DNA from: DATLBY01 sp035526665
GTDB taxonomy: Bacteria; Acidobacteriota; Terriglobia; Bryobacterales; Bryobacteraceae
Assembly: GCA_035526665.1 (NCBI GenBank)
Contig: DATLBY010000143.1
Location: 1 to 13,939 of the forward strand
Reading direction: 5' to 3'
Length of the DNA stretch: 13,939 nucleotides
Both the position numbers and the translations under genes were made by a program. Shown here piece by piece: positions 6,910 to 13,939 of the stretch. The notes under the pieces were generated by a model, which saw nothing but the letters and a program-made list of their open reading frames with translations, did no database searches and was not told the origin of the DNA. The first letter of the stretch is position 1. Every line of letters begins with the position of its first letter.

Positions 6910-7935
6910 CTAATTGATGGAGATTTTGCGCAGTAACTTAAAATTACTGAGCATCTTGCCCGTACCCATGACCACCGACGTGAGGGGGTTCTCCGCAATC
7001 GACACGGGCAGACCCGTTTCGACGCGAATCCGCTCGTCCATGTTCTTCAGGAGCGCGCCGCCGCCTGTCAGCACAATGCCGCGATCGAAGATATCGGCGC
7101 TCAACTCCGGTGGTGTCTGTTCCAGCGCTACCCGGACGGCTTTGATGATCGTCGCCACGCAATCGCCCAACGACTCGCGAATCTCAGCGTCGCAAACCCG
7201 GATGGTCTTGGGCACGCCTTCAATCAGATCGCGTCCCTTGATCTCCATCGTGATTGGACTTTGCAGGGGATGGGCCGAGCCGATCTCCATTTTGATCGCC
7301 TCCGCCGTACGCTCGCCGATCAGGAGGTTGTAGCGCCGTTTCAAATACTGCATCACCGCGTCGTCCATCTGGTTGCCGGCCATCCGGACCGAACGCGAGT
7401 ACACGATGCCCGACATGGAGATCACCGCGATATCCGTGGTCCCTCCCCCGATGTCCACCACCATATTGCCCGAAGGCTCGGTGACGGGCAGTCCGGCGCC
7501 CACCGCGGCTACCATCGCCTGTTCCACCAGGTGAACTTCGCTGGCCTTGGCCCGACCCGCCGAATCCACCACCGCGCGGCGCTCCACTTGTGTGATTTCG
7601 CTGGGAACTCCGATCACGATGCGCGGATGCACCAGCATCTTGCGTTTATGTGCCTTCCGTATGAAATAGGAAAGCATCCGTTCGGTCACCTTGAAGTCGG
7701 CAATCACTCCGTCGCGCATCGGCTTGATAGCGACAATGTTACCCGGCGTGCGGCCCAGCATCTCTTTGGCCTCCTTGCCGACGGCCTCCACCTCGCCCGT
7801 GTTCTTGTTCATCGCCACCATCGACGGTTCGTCGACCACGATCCCACGTCCATGCGCGTAAACCAAGGTGTTAGCAGTCCCCAGGTCAATCGCAAGATCG
7901 GAGGAAAAAAGGCTGAAGAGCGGGCGTGTGTTCAT
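6910..7935 (-). CDS. mreB: Rod-shape-determining actin homologue MreB
   Basis: Bacterial actin that forms membrane-associated filaments and guides lateral peptidoglycan synthesis, keeping rod shape. The product is 341 aa, in the usual 335-350 range. Actin-fold nucleotide motifs are intact: phosphate-1 loop DLAIDLGTANT (13-23), phosphate-2 loop DIGGGTTDIA (161-170) and adenosine motif LTGGGALLKNMDERI (289-303). The N-terminus (MNTRPLFSLFSSD) has a short hydrophobic patch that could help membrane contact. The start ATG 7935 has GAGGG upstream at somewhat long spacing. mreC and mreD, the usual next genes, are absent: downstream the neighbour is the convergent VOC gene, and upstream is a histidine kinase. 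This copy may therefore be monocistronic, or one of several mreB paralogues. It could be an MreB-like protein (Mbl or MreBH type), which sequence alone cannot separate. Confidence 0.96.
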   Translation of the reverse strand: MNTRPLFSLFSSDLAIDLGTANTLVYAHGRGIVVDEPSMVAMNKNTGEVEAVGKEAKEMLGRTPGNIVAIKPMRDGVIADFKVTERMLSYFIRKAHKRKMLVHPRIVIGVPSEITQVERRAVVDSAGRAKASEVHLVEQAMVAAVGAGLPVTEPSGNMVVDIGGGTTDIAVISMSGIVYSRSVRMAGNQMDDAVMQYLKRRYNLLIGERTAEAIKMEIGSAHPLQSPITMEIKGRDLIEGVPKTIRVCDAEIRESLGDCVATIIKAVRVALEQTPPELSADIFDRGIVLTGGGALLKNMDERIRVETGLPVSIAENPLTSVVMGTGKMLSNFKLLRKISIN

Positions 7936-8011
7936 GGTGTCGAGGGACCCTCGCTAGTACTATCGGCTGTTTCGTCCTGTTTTTGTAGGCTGGCCCACCA
8001 GTCTAGCAGAC

Positions 8012-10540
8012 TCAATCAGACGATGCAGAATTCTCTCCGGGCGGCAACGTGAAATACACCGTGGAGCCTTTACCCGGCTGCGATTCGACCCAGATCCGGC
8101 CGCCATGACGCTCGACAATTCGCTTGCAGATCGCCAGACCCATGCCCGCGCCCGGAATGTCGGCGCCGTGGAGGCGTTTGAAGACCTTAAAAATCGTGTC
8201 GTGGTATTGCTCGGCCATTCCGATGCCATTGTCGCGTACGCTCAGAATCCAGGCATCGTCCTTGCGTTCGGCGCCCACGTGAATCCGGGGTGCTGCCGTG
8301 CCTCGATATTTAATTGCATTGCCAATCAGATTTTGAAATAGTTGGGTCAACTGGCCCTTATCGCCTGTCACGATCGGCAAGGGATCATGGGTGAGTATCG
8401 CAAGACTTCGTTCCATGGCCATCAACAGGTTTAGCCGGACATCCCGCATTACATCGGCCAGGGCCACGGCCTGCAGCTCTTCTCTGGCATCCACGCTCGA
8501 GTAAGCGAGCAAGGAATCCAGCAGCGATGTCATCCGTTTGGCTCCGTCCGACACGAATGCCAGATACTCTTCGGCATCTCCTTCCAACCGGTCTTTATAC
8601 CGCGCCTGGAGGCGGTCAATATAGCTGCTGATTGTCCGCAGCGGCTCTTTCAAATCGTGGGAAGCGATAGCGGCAAACTGTTGCAGATCCTCATTGGACT
8701 GGGCAAGTTCCGCTTCCTTGCGGACCCGGGCCTGCTCAGCAAGCAGGCGGCTTAGGAACTGGCCGATCTGGTGCGAAATGGCGGATCCCGTCTGGATCAC
8801 ATCGTTGTTCATGGCGAGGCACTGCCTGCTGAAAAATTCAATGACGCCGATCACTTTGTGCTCTACGCGAATGGGAAATGCCAACGCGGTGCACAATCCA
8901 TGCGCGCTGGCGCTGGCCGATCGCGGGTACTCGGAGTGCGGGAAATCGGAGATCCATATTGGCTGGCCGGAAGCCCATGCCTGGCCGGGAAGTCCCTCTC
9001 CCGGCTGAAACGTTGTATGGCGGTTGAGCTCCTGAAACTCACCCAGCCGGCCCGAATCCCGCTGCCATCCAATCAGATAGCTCATTCGATTGAACCGCTC
9101 GTCAACGGTCCAGAATGAGCCCAGATCCCATTCCAAACCTTCACAGACCGCCTCAATAGCCTGGCCAATGGCCTCGAACGTGTTGGACTCCGACAGAATG
9201 CTCGTTACCGCAAACTGAGTTTGGGTCCTGCGTTCCGCCTGTTTCCGGCTCGTCACGTCCCGGATCACCCCGGTGATCAGGTGCTCCCCGCGATACGCCA
9301 GCTCTCCGAAGGAGATTTCGAGCGCAATCTCCCTTCCGTCCTGACGAAGCCCGGGCAGCTCCAGACCGTTCCATGGCAGCGTTCGCACGCGGGTTTGTTG
9401 ATATCTCGTGAATCCGCCCTTGTGGCGTTCCCGGAATCGCTCGGGCATCAGTTTAGTCAGCGGGGCGCCGATCAGATCCTCGCGTTTGTACCCGAAGATC
9501 GTGGCCATGGCCCCGTTTACCGATTGGATAACACTTTGCGAATTGATGCTGACGATCCCGTCCGACGCCGATTCGGCAGTCAACCTGTAGCGGGCCTCGC
9601 TTTCTCGCAACTCCTCCTCGGTCGCCTTTCGGTGAATGCCGAGAGCAATCCCATTGGCCACGGCCGCCATGGACTCAATAACCACTTGCGACAAAGGATT
9701 GCGGGCAAACATCGCTACTACTCCGACTAGTTGCTCTTCAATAATCAGCGGGTATCCCGCGAATGCAACCATGCCTTCCCGCTTGGCCCATTCCTGATCG
9801 GCGACGCGGGAATCGCCCACCACGGAGTTGGTCAGGTGAGGTTTTCGCTCCTTGGCGATCAGGCCGATCTTCAGGCTGCCCACCGGAACAACCGCATGTG
9901 CGCCATCCAGGTGCGTGTACATACCTGCACTGGCCTGCAGCGTCAGAGTATCGCTGCCCCGAGATACGGTCCAGATACGAGCGAATGCGGCGTCCAGCTC
10001 CCGTACAATTGCTTCGCAGCTTCGCTGTAACATCACTTGTAATGTAGTCGCGGTTGTGAGCGCCTCTGCCACGGCGGCACTGAAAGCCCACACGCGAGCG
10101 CGATCCCTTAGATCCGCTTCGGCTAATTTCCGTTGCGTGACATCCCGGAAGAGGACATTTACGCCGTCTTCCGAAGGGTAGGCATTCACCTCGAACCAAA
10201 CGTCGAAATCTTCGTAATATTCCTCGAAATGGATCGGAATCTTTTCACTTACGCAGCGTTCCAGTTCGATTTGAAAGTTTGTGCCTGCTGTTGCGGGAAA
10301 CTCTTCCCAAACCAGTTTTTTCATTAAATCGCCAACTGGTTTGCGCGCCATTGCCGCTGCTTTGGCATTTAGAAAAACGAACCGCCACTCCCGATCCAGT
10401 ATGATGAATCCGTCGCTCAGATTTTCCAGCAGGCTCTGAAGCTTGTCGGCGGAAAAATTGAGGATGAGACTCTCGGAAGAATATGGCACGTTCACTAAAA
10501 GATACCAGAGCAGCAGCCCTGGTGACTTGACCCAAACCAT
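8012..10540 (-). CDS. Soluble PAS-GAF-PAS-GAF sensor histidine kinase
   Basis: An 842-aa cytoplasmic sensor kinase with no clear transmembrane helix. Domains in order: PAS1 (about 31-135), GAF1 (145-300), PAS2 (315-432), GAF2 (443-598), a dimerisation/phosphoacceptor domain with His628 in IASHDLKEPLR (resembling phytochrome-type kinases), and a HATPase domain (about 726-836). The last has an N-box (NLIGNAIKYR), G1 (DNGIGM, Asp770), F-box (KVFKRLH) and G2 (GAGMGLAICKRIVERHGG). All motifs for autophosphorylation are present. No receiver domain or response regulator gene is seen in the window, so the partner is encoded elsewhere. PAS2 resembles FixL-type PAS (LMPERFRERHKGGFTRYQQT) but by hand alignment lacks the haem-ligating His. 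The start is uncertain: ATG 10540 is preferred because a fair sigma-70-like promoter ends just before it. ATG 10636 in the same frame would overlap the divergent sdhC start and is unlikely. Residues 8-18 are hydrophobic, too short for a sure membrane span. Confidence 0.92.
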   Translation of the reverse strand: MVWVKSPGLLLWYLLVNVPYSSESLILNFSADKLQSLLENLSDGFIILDREWRFVFLNAKAAAMARKPVGDLMKKLVWEEFPATAGTNFQIELERCVSEKIPIHFEEYYEDFDVWFEVNAYPSEDGVNVLFRDVTQRKLAEADLRDRARVWAFSAAVAEALTTATTLQVMLQRSCEAIVRELDAAFARIWTVSRGSDTLTLQASAGMYTHLDGAHAVVPVGSLKIGLIAKERKPHLTNSVVGDSRVADQEWAKREGMVAFAGYPLIIEEQLVGVVAMFARNPLSQVVIESMAAVANGIALGIHRKATEEELRESEARYRLTAESASDGIVSINSQSVIQSVNGAMATIFGYKREDLIGAPLTKLMPERFRERHKGGFTRYQQTRVRTLPWNGLELPGLRQDGREIALEISFGELAYRGEHLITGVIRDVTSRKQAERRTQTQFAVTSILSESNTFEAIGQAIEAVCEGLEWDLGSFWTVDERFNRMSYLIGWQRDSGRLGEFQELNRHTTFQPGEGLPGQAWASGQPIWISDFPHSEYPRSASASAHGLCTALAFPIRVEHKVIGVIEFFSRQCLAMNNDVIQTGSAISHQIGQFLSRLLAEQARVRKEAELAQSNEDLQQFAAIASHDLKEPLRTISSYIDRLQARYKDRLEGDAEEYLAFVSDGAKRMTSLLDSLLAYSSVDAREELQAVALADVMRDVRLNLLMAMERSLAILTHDPLPIVTGDKGQLTQLFQNLIGNAIKYRGTAAPRIHVGAERKDDAWILSVRDNGIGMAEQYHDTIFKVFKRLHGADIPGAGMGLAICKRIVERHGGRIWVESQPGKGSTVYFTLPPGENSASSD

Positions 10541-10555
10541 CCTAGTTCGGTAGAT

Positions 10556-10569
10556 TTGATCCTTATCAA
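10556..10569. promoter_or_regulatory. FNR/Anr-type operator (TTGAT-N4-ATCAA)
   Basis: The sequence TTGAT CCTT ATCAA is an exact match to the consensus half-sites of FNR-family (CRP/FNR superfamily) regulators, extended by one more pair (TTTGAT...ATCAAA). It lies in the 89-bp gap between the divergent kinase and sdhC, centred about 67 nt before the sdhC ATG. FNR represses sdh and activates frd in E. coli, so the site fits oxygen control of this operon. No FNR-family gene is in the window, so the protein that binds here is inferred. Confidence 0.55.
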
Positions 10570-10590
10570 AATCTGTCGCGCTAGTATCAA
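10562..10590 (-). promoter_or_regulatory. Candidate promoter for the histidine kinase
   Basis: On the minus strand TTGATA (10590-10585) and GATAAG (10567-10562) are 17 nt apart, matching sigma-70 -35 (5 of 6) and -10 (4 of 6). The predicted start near 10555 gives a leader of about 15 nt to ATG 10540. The -10 lies inside the FNR-like palindrome, so a bound regulator would block it. Confidence 0.35.
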
Positions 10591-10616
10591 GTCTGGTGCG
10601 CAGTTTCACCGGTTCC

Positions 10617-10622
10617 AAGGAG
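10617..10622 (+). promoter_or_regulatory. Ribosome binding site of sdhC
   Basis: AAGGAG sits 7 nt before ATG 10630, a near-ideal site that fixes the sdhC start. Confidence 0.7.
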
Positions 10623-10629
10623 CAATCGA

Positions 10630-11430
10630 ATGGCATCCACCGATCTTCCGCTCTACCCTCGCCGCTTCGGCCAAACGCAGCGGCGCGATACCTGGTGGCT
10701 CCAGCCGCTCCTGGTGTTCCTTGGTCTTTCGACGTTTATTGTCTATTCCACCTGGGCGGCCTTTCAAGGAAAGAACTACACTTTCGGCCCCTATCTTTCT
10801 CCCTTTTATTCGCCCGAACTGTTCGGGGACTCGCCACATAGCTGGTTCGGTCCGCAGCCCAAATGGTTTCCGCAGTGGCTTCCGTTTTCGCCGGCCCTGC
10901 TGATTCTTTGGGCGCCCGGCCTTTTCCGTTTCACCTGCTATTACTATCGCGGCGCCTATTACAAATCGTTCTGGGCCGACCCGCCGGCGTGCACCGTCGG
11001 CGAACCCAGAAAGAGCTACCTCGGAGAACGCTATTTTCCCCTCATCCTGCAGAACGTCCATCGCTATTTCCTCTACATCGCGTTGTTGTTTATTTTTCTT
11101 TTAGCTCACGACGTCTGGAAAGCCATGTGGTTCATCGATTCCACCGGCCGCACAACCTTCGGCATCGGTGTGGGCACGCTGGTGCTTGCGGTGAACACCG
11201 TCCTCCTCTCGGGATACACCCTGGGCTGCCACTCCATGCGTCATCTGGTGGGAGGCTGCAGTGACACGCTGTCCAAGGCGACGCTCGGATGCACGCCTTA
11301 CGCCTGCTCCAGTGCGCTGAACCGAAAACACATGCTGTTCGCATGGCTAAGCCTGTTTACGGTCGGATTTTCGGACCTCTATGTACGCCTCTGCGCCACC
11401 GGCGTCTGGACCGATTGGAGAATTCTGTAG
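10630..11430 (+). CDS. sdhC: Succinate dehydrogenase membrane subunit, Sdh1-type
   Basis: Membrane anchor of a succinate dehydrogenase/fumarate reductase that passes electrons between the Fe-S subunit and quinone. The 266-aa protein has about five hydrophobic helices (near 23-43, 88-104, 143-163, 177-199 and 234-256). This differs from the small three-helix SdhC/SdhD pairs and resembles the single large anchor of mycobacterial Sdh1 (Rv0249c type, about 270 aa). Marked features are FRFTCYYYRGAYYKSFWADPPAC (split here as FRFTCYYYRGAYYKS then FWADPPAC, 99-121) and a Cys/His-rich stretch after helix 4: C200, H201, H205, C210, C221, C226 and H234. Mycobacterial Sdh1 is reported to hold a membrane-embedded Rieske-type 2Fe-2S cluster, and these residues are candidate ligands; H144 and H160 in helix 3 are other candidate ligands. 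The next gene starts on the base after the stop. The gene order C-A-B is the same as in mycobacterial Sdh1. The subunit role is well supported by context; the cofactor is inference. Confidence 0.88.
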   Translation: MASTDLPLYPRRFGQTQRRDTWWLQPLLVFLGLSTFIVYSTWAAFQGKNYTFGPYLSPFYSPELFGDSPHSWFGPQPKWFPQWLPFSPALLILWAPGLFRFTCYYYRGAYYKSFWADPPACTVGEPRKSYLGERYFPLILQNVHRYFLYIALLFIFLLAHDVWKAMWFIDSTGRTTFGIGVGTLVLAVNTVLLSGYTLGCHSMRHLVGGCSDTLSKATLGCTPYACSSALNRKHMLFAWLSLFTVGFSDLYVRLCATGVWTDWRIL

Positions 11431-13245
11431 ATGACTGAGTACCAGACGCACGAGTACGATGTACTTGTCATCGGTGCGGGGGGCGCTGGTCTACGCGCTG
11501 CCATCGAAGCATCCGCGCAAGGCGCATCGGTAGGCGTCATCACTAAGTCGCTTCTGGGCAAGGCCCATACCGTGATGGCCGAGGGCGGTGTCGCGGCCGC
11601 GATGGGCAACGTGGACGATCGCGACAGTTGGAGAGTGCACTTCGCCGACACCATGCGCGGCGGGCAATACCTGAACAACTGGCGCATGGCCGAATTGCAC
11701 GCCAGGGAAGCGCCTGAGCGGGTGCGCGAGCTGGAATCCTGGGGCGCGCTCTTCGACCGGACGGAAGACGGCCGGATCCTGCAGCGAAACTTCGGCGGCC
11801 ATCGCTACCCCCGTCTGGCGCATGTCGGCGACCGCACCGGCCTCGAGATGATTCGCACGCTTCAGGATCATGGCATTCATCAGGGCATTCATGTCCACAT
11901 GGAATGCACCGTCCTGACGCTCCTGACAGCGGGCGGACGCGTCTCGGGGATCTTCGGATACGACCGCGAGCGCGGACGCTTCCTTCTGATCCGCGCCAAC
12001 GCCGTGGTCATGGCAACCGGCGGTGTGGGCCGTGCCTACGCCATCAGCAGCAATAGCTGGGAATATACCGGCGACGGCCACTCGCTTGCCTATCACGCGG
12101 GCGCGGCTCTCATGGACATGGAGTTTGTGCAGTTTCATCCCACCGGTATGGTGTGGCCGCCTAGCGTTCGCGGCATCCTGGTCACCGAAGGCGTGCGCGG
12201 CGAGGGCGGAGTGCTGCGCAACAGTGAAGGCCGCCGCTTCATGTTCGACGACATTCCGGATAATTACAAGGGCCAGACGGCCGATAACGAGGAGGAAGGC
12301 TGGCGTTACACCCAGGGCGATAAAGATGCCCGCCGCCCCCCGGAGCTCTTGACCCGCGACCATGTAGCCCGCTGTATCGTGCGCGAAATCAAGGCAGGGC
12401 GGGGAAGTCCGCACGGCGGCGTCTTCCTCGATATTGCCTGGATCAAGGAGCGCTTACCCCGTGCCCAGGAGCACATTCGGAAAAAGCTCCCCAGCATGTA
12501 TCACCAGTTCAAACAGCTCGCCGACATCGACATTACCAAGGAGGCGATGGAGGTCGGTCCCACCACGCACTACATGATGGGCGGTATTCAAGTAGACGGC
12601 GATACTCAGATGTCCACTTTGCCCGGACTATTCGCCGCCGGTGAGTGCGCGGCCGGTCTCCACGGAGCCAATCGCCTGGGGGGCAACTCGCTTTCGGACC
12701 TTCTCGTCTTCGGAAAGCGCGCCGGGGAAAGTGCGGCGGCCTTCTCGAAGGCGAATGGGAAAGCCGATATTGACGCGTCCCAGGTTGAGGAGTCGGCCCG
12801 CTGGTCTCTCAAGCCCTTCGAGCGTGCCGGCTCCGCCGACGGTCCCTTTCAGGTCCAGCATGATCTGCAGCAGATGATGCAAAATCTTGTGGGCATCGTG
12901 CGGATTCAGCCGGAAATGGAGCAGGCTCTCGGCGAGATTCAGAAGTTGAACCAGCGGGCCGCGCTCGTCGGTGTGCACGGTAATCGTGAGTATAACGGCG
13001 GCTGGCATACTGCGCTCGATTTGCCGAACATGCTCACCGTGTCGGAGGCCATCGCGCGGGCCGCGCTCGAACGCAAGGAAAGCCGGGGCGCACACTTCCG
13101 CGACGACTACCCCGAGAAGAGCTCCGAATACGGCGGGTTCAATATCGTCATCCAACGGGGCTCCGATGGCAGTATGCAGGTAAAACGCCAGCCTACCCGC
13201 TCGATTCCGGCGGAGCTCAAAGAGATCATTGAGGAGATGAAGTGA
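11431..13245 (+). CDS. sdhA: Succinate dehydrogenase/fumarate reductase flavoprotein subunit
   Basis: Catalytic subunit oxidising succinate to fumarate (or the reverse) with covalent FAD on the cytoplasmic face of the membrane complex. At 604 aa it is near the family size. Visible motifs: dinucleotide-binding GAGGAG (15-20); His46 in GKAHTVMAEGG, aligned with the His that covalently holds FAD in E. coli SdhA (His45); QFHPTG with His236; TEGVRGEGG (252-260); Arg309 in TRDHVARCI, aligned with the catalytic Arg; His380 in THYMMGG; Arg415 in ANRLGGNSLSD. All catalytic positions are conserved, and the FAD His points to a membrane-bound respiratory enzyme and not a soluble fumarate reductase or L-aspartate oxidase. 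A longer loop between about 270 and 305 is seen, as in other Sdh1-like members. It abuts the sdhC stop with no gap, with GGAG 10 nt before its ATG, and its TGA overlaps the sdhB ATG. The physiological direction cannot be told from sequence. Confidence 0.96.
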   Translation: MTEYQTHEYDVLVIGAGGAGLRAAIEASAQGASVGVITKSLLGKAHTVMAEGGVAAAMGNVDDRDSWRVHFADTMRGGQYLNNWRMAELHAREAPERVRELESWGALFDRTEDGRILQRNFGGHRYPRLAHVGDRTGLEMIRTLQDHGIHQGIHVHMECTVLTLLTAGGRVSGIFGYDRERGRFLLIRANAVVMATGGVGRAYAISSNSWEYTGDGHSLAYHAGAALMDMEFVQFHPTGMVWPPSVRGILVTEGVRGEGGVLRNSEGRRFMFDDIPDNYKGQTADNEEEGWRYTQGDKDARRPPELLTRDHVARCIVREIKAGRGSPHGGVFLDIAWIKERLPRAQEHIRKKLPSMYHQFKQLADIDITKEAMEVGPTTHYMMGGIQVDGDTQMSTLPGLFAAGECAAGLHGANRLGGNSLSDLLVFGKRAGESAAAFSKANGKADIDASQVEESARWSLKPFERAGSADGPFQVQHDLQQMMQNLVGIVRIQPEMEQALGEIQKLNQRAALVGVHGNREYNGGWHTALDLPNMLTVSEAIARAALERKESRGAHFRDDYPEKSSEYGGFNIVIQRGSDGSMQVKRQPTRSIPAELKEIIEEMK

Positions 13246-13939
13246 TGGAGGCCACCTTCAAAATCTGGCGCGGCGATTCCTCCGGAGGCCAGTTTCAGGC
13301 CTATCGCACTGAGGTCAGCGAAGGAATGGTCGTGCTGGATGCCGTTCATCGCATTCAAGCCGAACAGGCCAACGACCTGGCGGTCCGCTGGAACTGCAAA
13401 GCGGGAAAGTGCGGCTCCTGTTCGGCCGAAATCAACGGTCAGCCGGCCCTTATGTGTATGACGCGGCTTAACGCGCTACCTCTCGATCAGCCTGTAACCG
13501 TCGAGCCCATGCGCGCCTTCCCTCCCGTACGCGATCTGGTTACCGACGTGAGCTGGAACTTTCGCGTAAAGAAGAATATTAAAAGGTTTAAGCCACGGCC
13601 GCCAGACGCTGCGGATGGCTCCTGGCGCATGCAGCAGGCCGACATCGAGCGCGTGCAGGAGTTCCGGAAATGCATTGAATGCTACCTTTGCCAGGACGTC
13701 TGCCATGTACTTCGCGAGCATGGCAAATTCGACGAGTTTATCGGCCCCCGGTTCTTTACCTATGCCGCTGCCCTGGAGATGCATCCGCTCGACACCGAAG
13801 ACCGTCTGCCTGAGCTCAAGGATCAGCATGGCGTCGGCTTCTGCAACATCACAGCCTGCTGCCGGAAGGTGTGCCCCGAGGGCATAATCATCACGGAAAA
13901 TGCGATCATTCCATTAAAGGAACGGGTGGTAGACCGCTA
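13245..13939 (+). CDS. sdhB: Succinate dehydrogenase iron-sulfur subunit (3'-truncated)
   Basis: Electron-transfer subunit linking the flavin to the membrane anchor. The ATG at 13245 overlaps the sdhA stop (ATGA), and the frame stays open to the window edge for 231 codons, so only a short C-terminal tail is missing. Three clusters can be read: a plant-type 2Fe-2S site with C51, C56, C59 and C71 (CKAGKCGSC, then ALMC); a 4Fe-4S site CIECYLCQDVC with C143, C146, C149 and C153; and a 3Fe-4S site C200, C206 and C210 in CNITACCRKVCPEG, with an extra Cys205. The fourth Cys of the 4Fe-4S motif is followed by His where many family members have Pro. A basic, proline-rich linker (VKKNIKRFKPRPPDA) joins the two domains, as expected for the Sdh1-like type. 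Identity is secure. Confidence 0.95.
   Translation, partial: MEATFKIWRGDSSGGQFQAYRTEVSEGMVVLDAVHRIQAEQANDLAVRWNCKAGKCGSCSAEINGQPALMCMTRLNALPLDQPVTVEPMRAFPPVRDLVTDVSWNFRVKKNIKRFKPRPPDAADGSWRMQQADIERVQEFRKCIECYLCQDVCHVLREHGKFDEFIGPRFFTYAAALEMHPLDTEDRLPELKDQHGVGFCNITACCRKVCPEGIIITENAIIPLKERVVDR

Noticed and set aside
7942..7954. Palindrome CGAGGGACCCTCG just upstream of mreB as an operator or hairpin.
   Set aside because: With a single central base it cannot form a stable hairpin without losing pairs, and it matches no operator I know; it also includes the probable GAGGG ribosome site.
7988..8003. Hairpin GGCTGG-CCCA-CCAGTC downstream of the kinase as its terminator.
   Set aside because: On the kinase strand it is followed by an A-rich run and not by T's, so it does not have intrinsic terminator form.
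10556..10587. TTGATC (10556) and TAGTAT (10582) as a sigma-70 promoter for sdhC.
   Set aside because: The spacer is 20 nt, outside the usual 16-18 range; the sdhC promoter is left unassigned.
11491..12414. A 307-codon open frame on the minus strand opposite sdhA.
   Set aside because: sdhA is conserved over its full length here, and the antisense translation shows no family motif.

Overview
The window is a gene-dense, GC-rich (about 60%) bacterial chromosome segment with no insertion sequences, tRNA, rRNA or CRISPR. The gene set points to Acidobacteriota, perhaps a Solibacter/Bryobacter-like lineage: two-subunit GlyRS beta chain coupled to pyruvate phosphate dikinase, an ECF sigma/membrane protein/secreted protein cassette, a multi-PAS/GAF soluble kinase, and a five-helix SdhC in a C-A-B operon like mycobacterial Sdh1. 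That assignment is inference, not a database result.

Layout. (1) 2-4596, plus strand: 3' part of glyS, then ppdK, joined by a TAATG junction. A strong hairpin at 4604-4628 lies between ppdK and the convergent cassette. (2) 4633-6191, minus strand, transcribed right to left: ECF sigma factor, then a one-helix membrane protein that may be its anti-sigma factor, then a small secreted protein resembling part of a secretin domain. The first two genes overlap and the third follows after 13 nt. A candidate ECF-type promoter sits just upstream of the sigma gene. (3) 6305-6703, plus: a PhnB-like VOC protein. (4) 6910-7935, minus: mreB, without mreC/mreD beside it. (5) 8012-10540, minus: a soluble PAS-GAF-PAS-GAF histidine kinase without a receiver domain. 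(6) 10630-13939, plus: sdhC-sdhA-sdhB, tightly packed, sdhB running off the right edge.

The most interesting part is the 89-bp divergent gap between the kinase and sdhC. It holds an exact FNR/Anr-type palindrome, TTGAT-N4-ATCAA (10556-10569), overlapping the -10 of a candidate kinase promoter. This suggests oxygen- or redox-responsive control of the succinate dehydrogenase/fumarate reductase operon and perhaps of the kinase. SdhC also has a dense Cys/His cluster (C200, H201, H205, C210, C221, C226, H234) after its fourth helix, which fits the mycobacterial Sdh1 type, reported to hold a membrane-embedded Rieske-type Fe-S centre.

No gene-free stretch exceeds 300 bases. The longest, 6704-6909 between the convergent VOC gene and mreB, shows no convincing gene or strong terminator.
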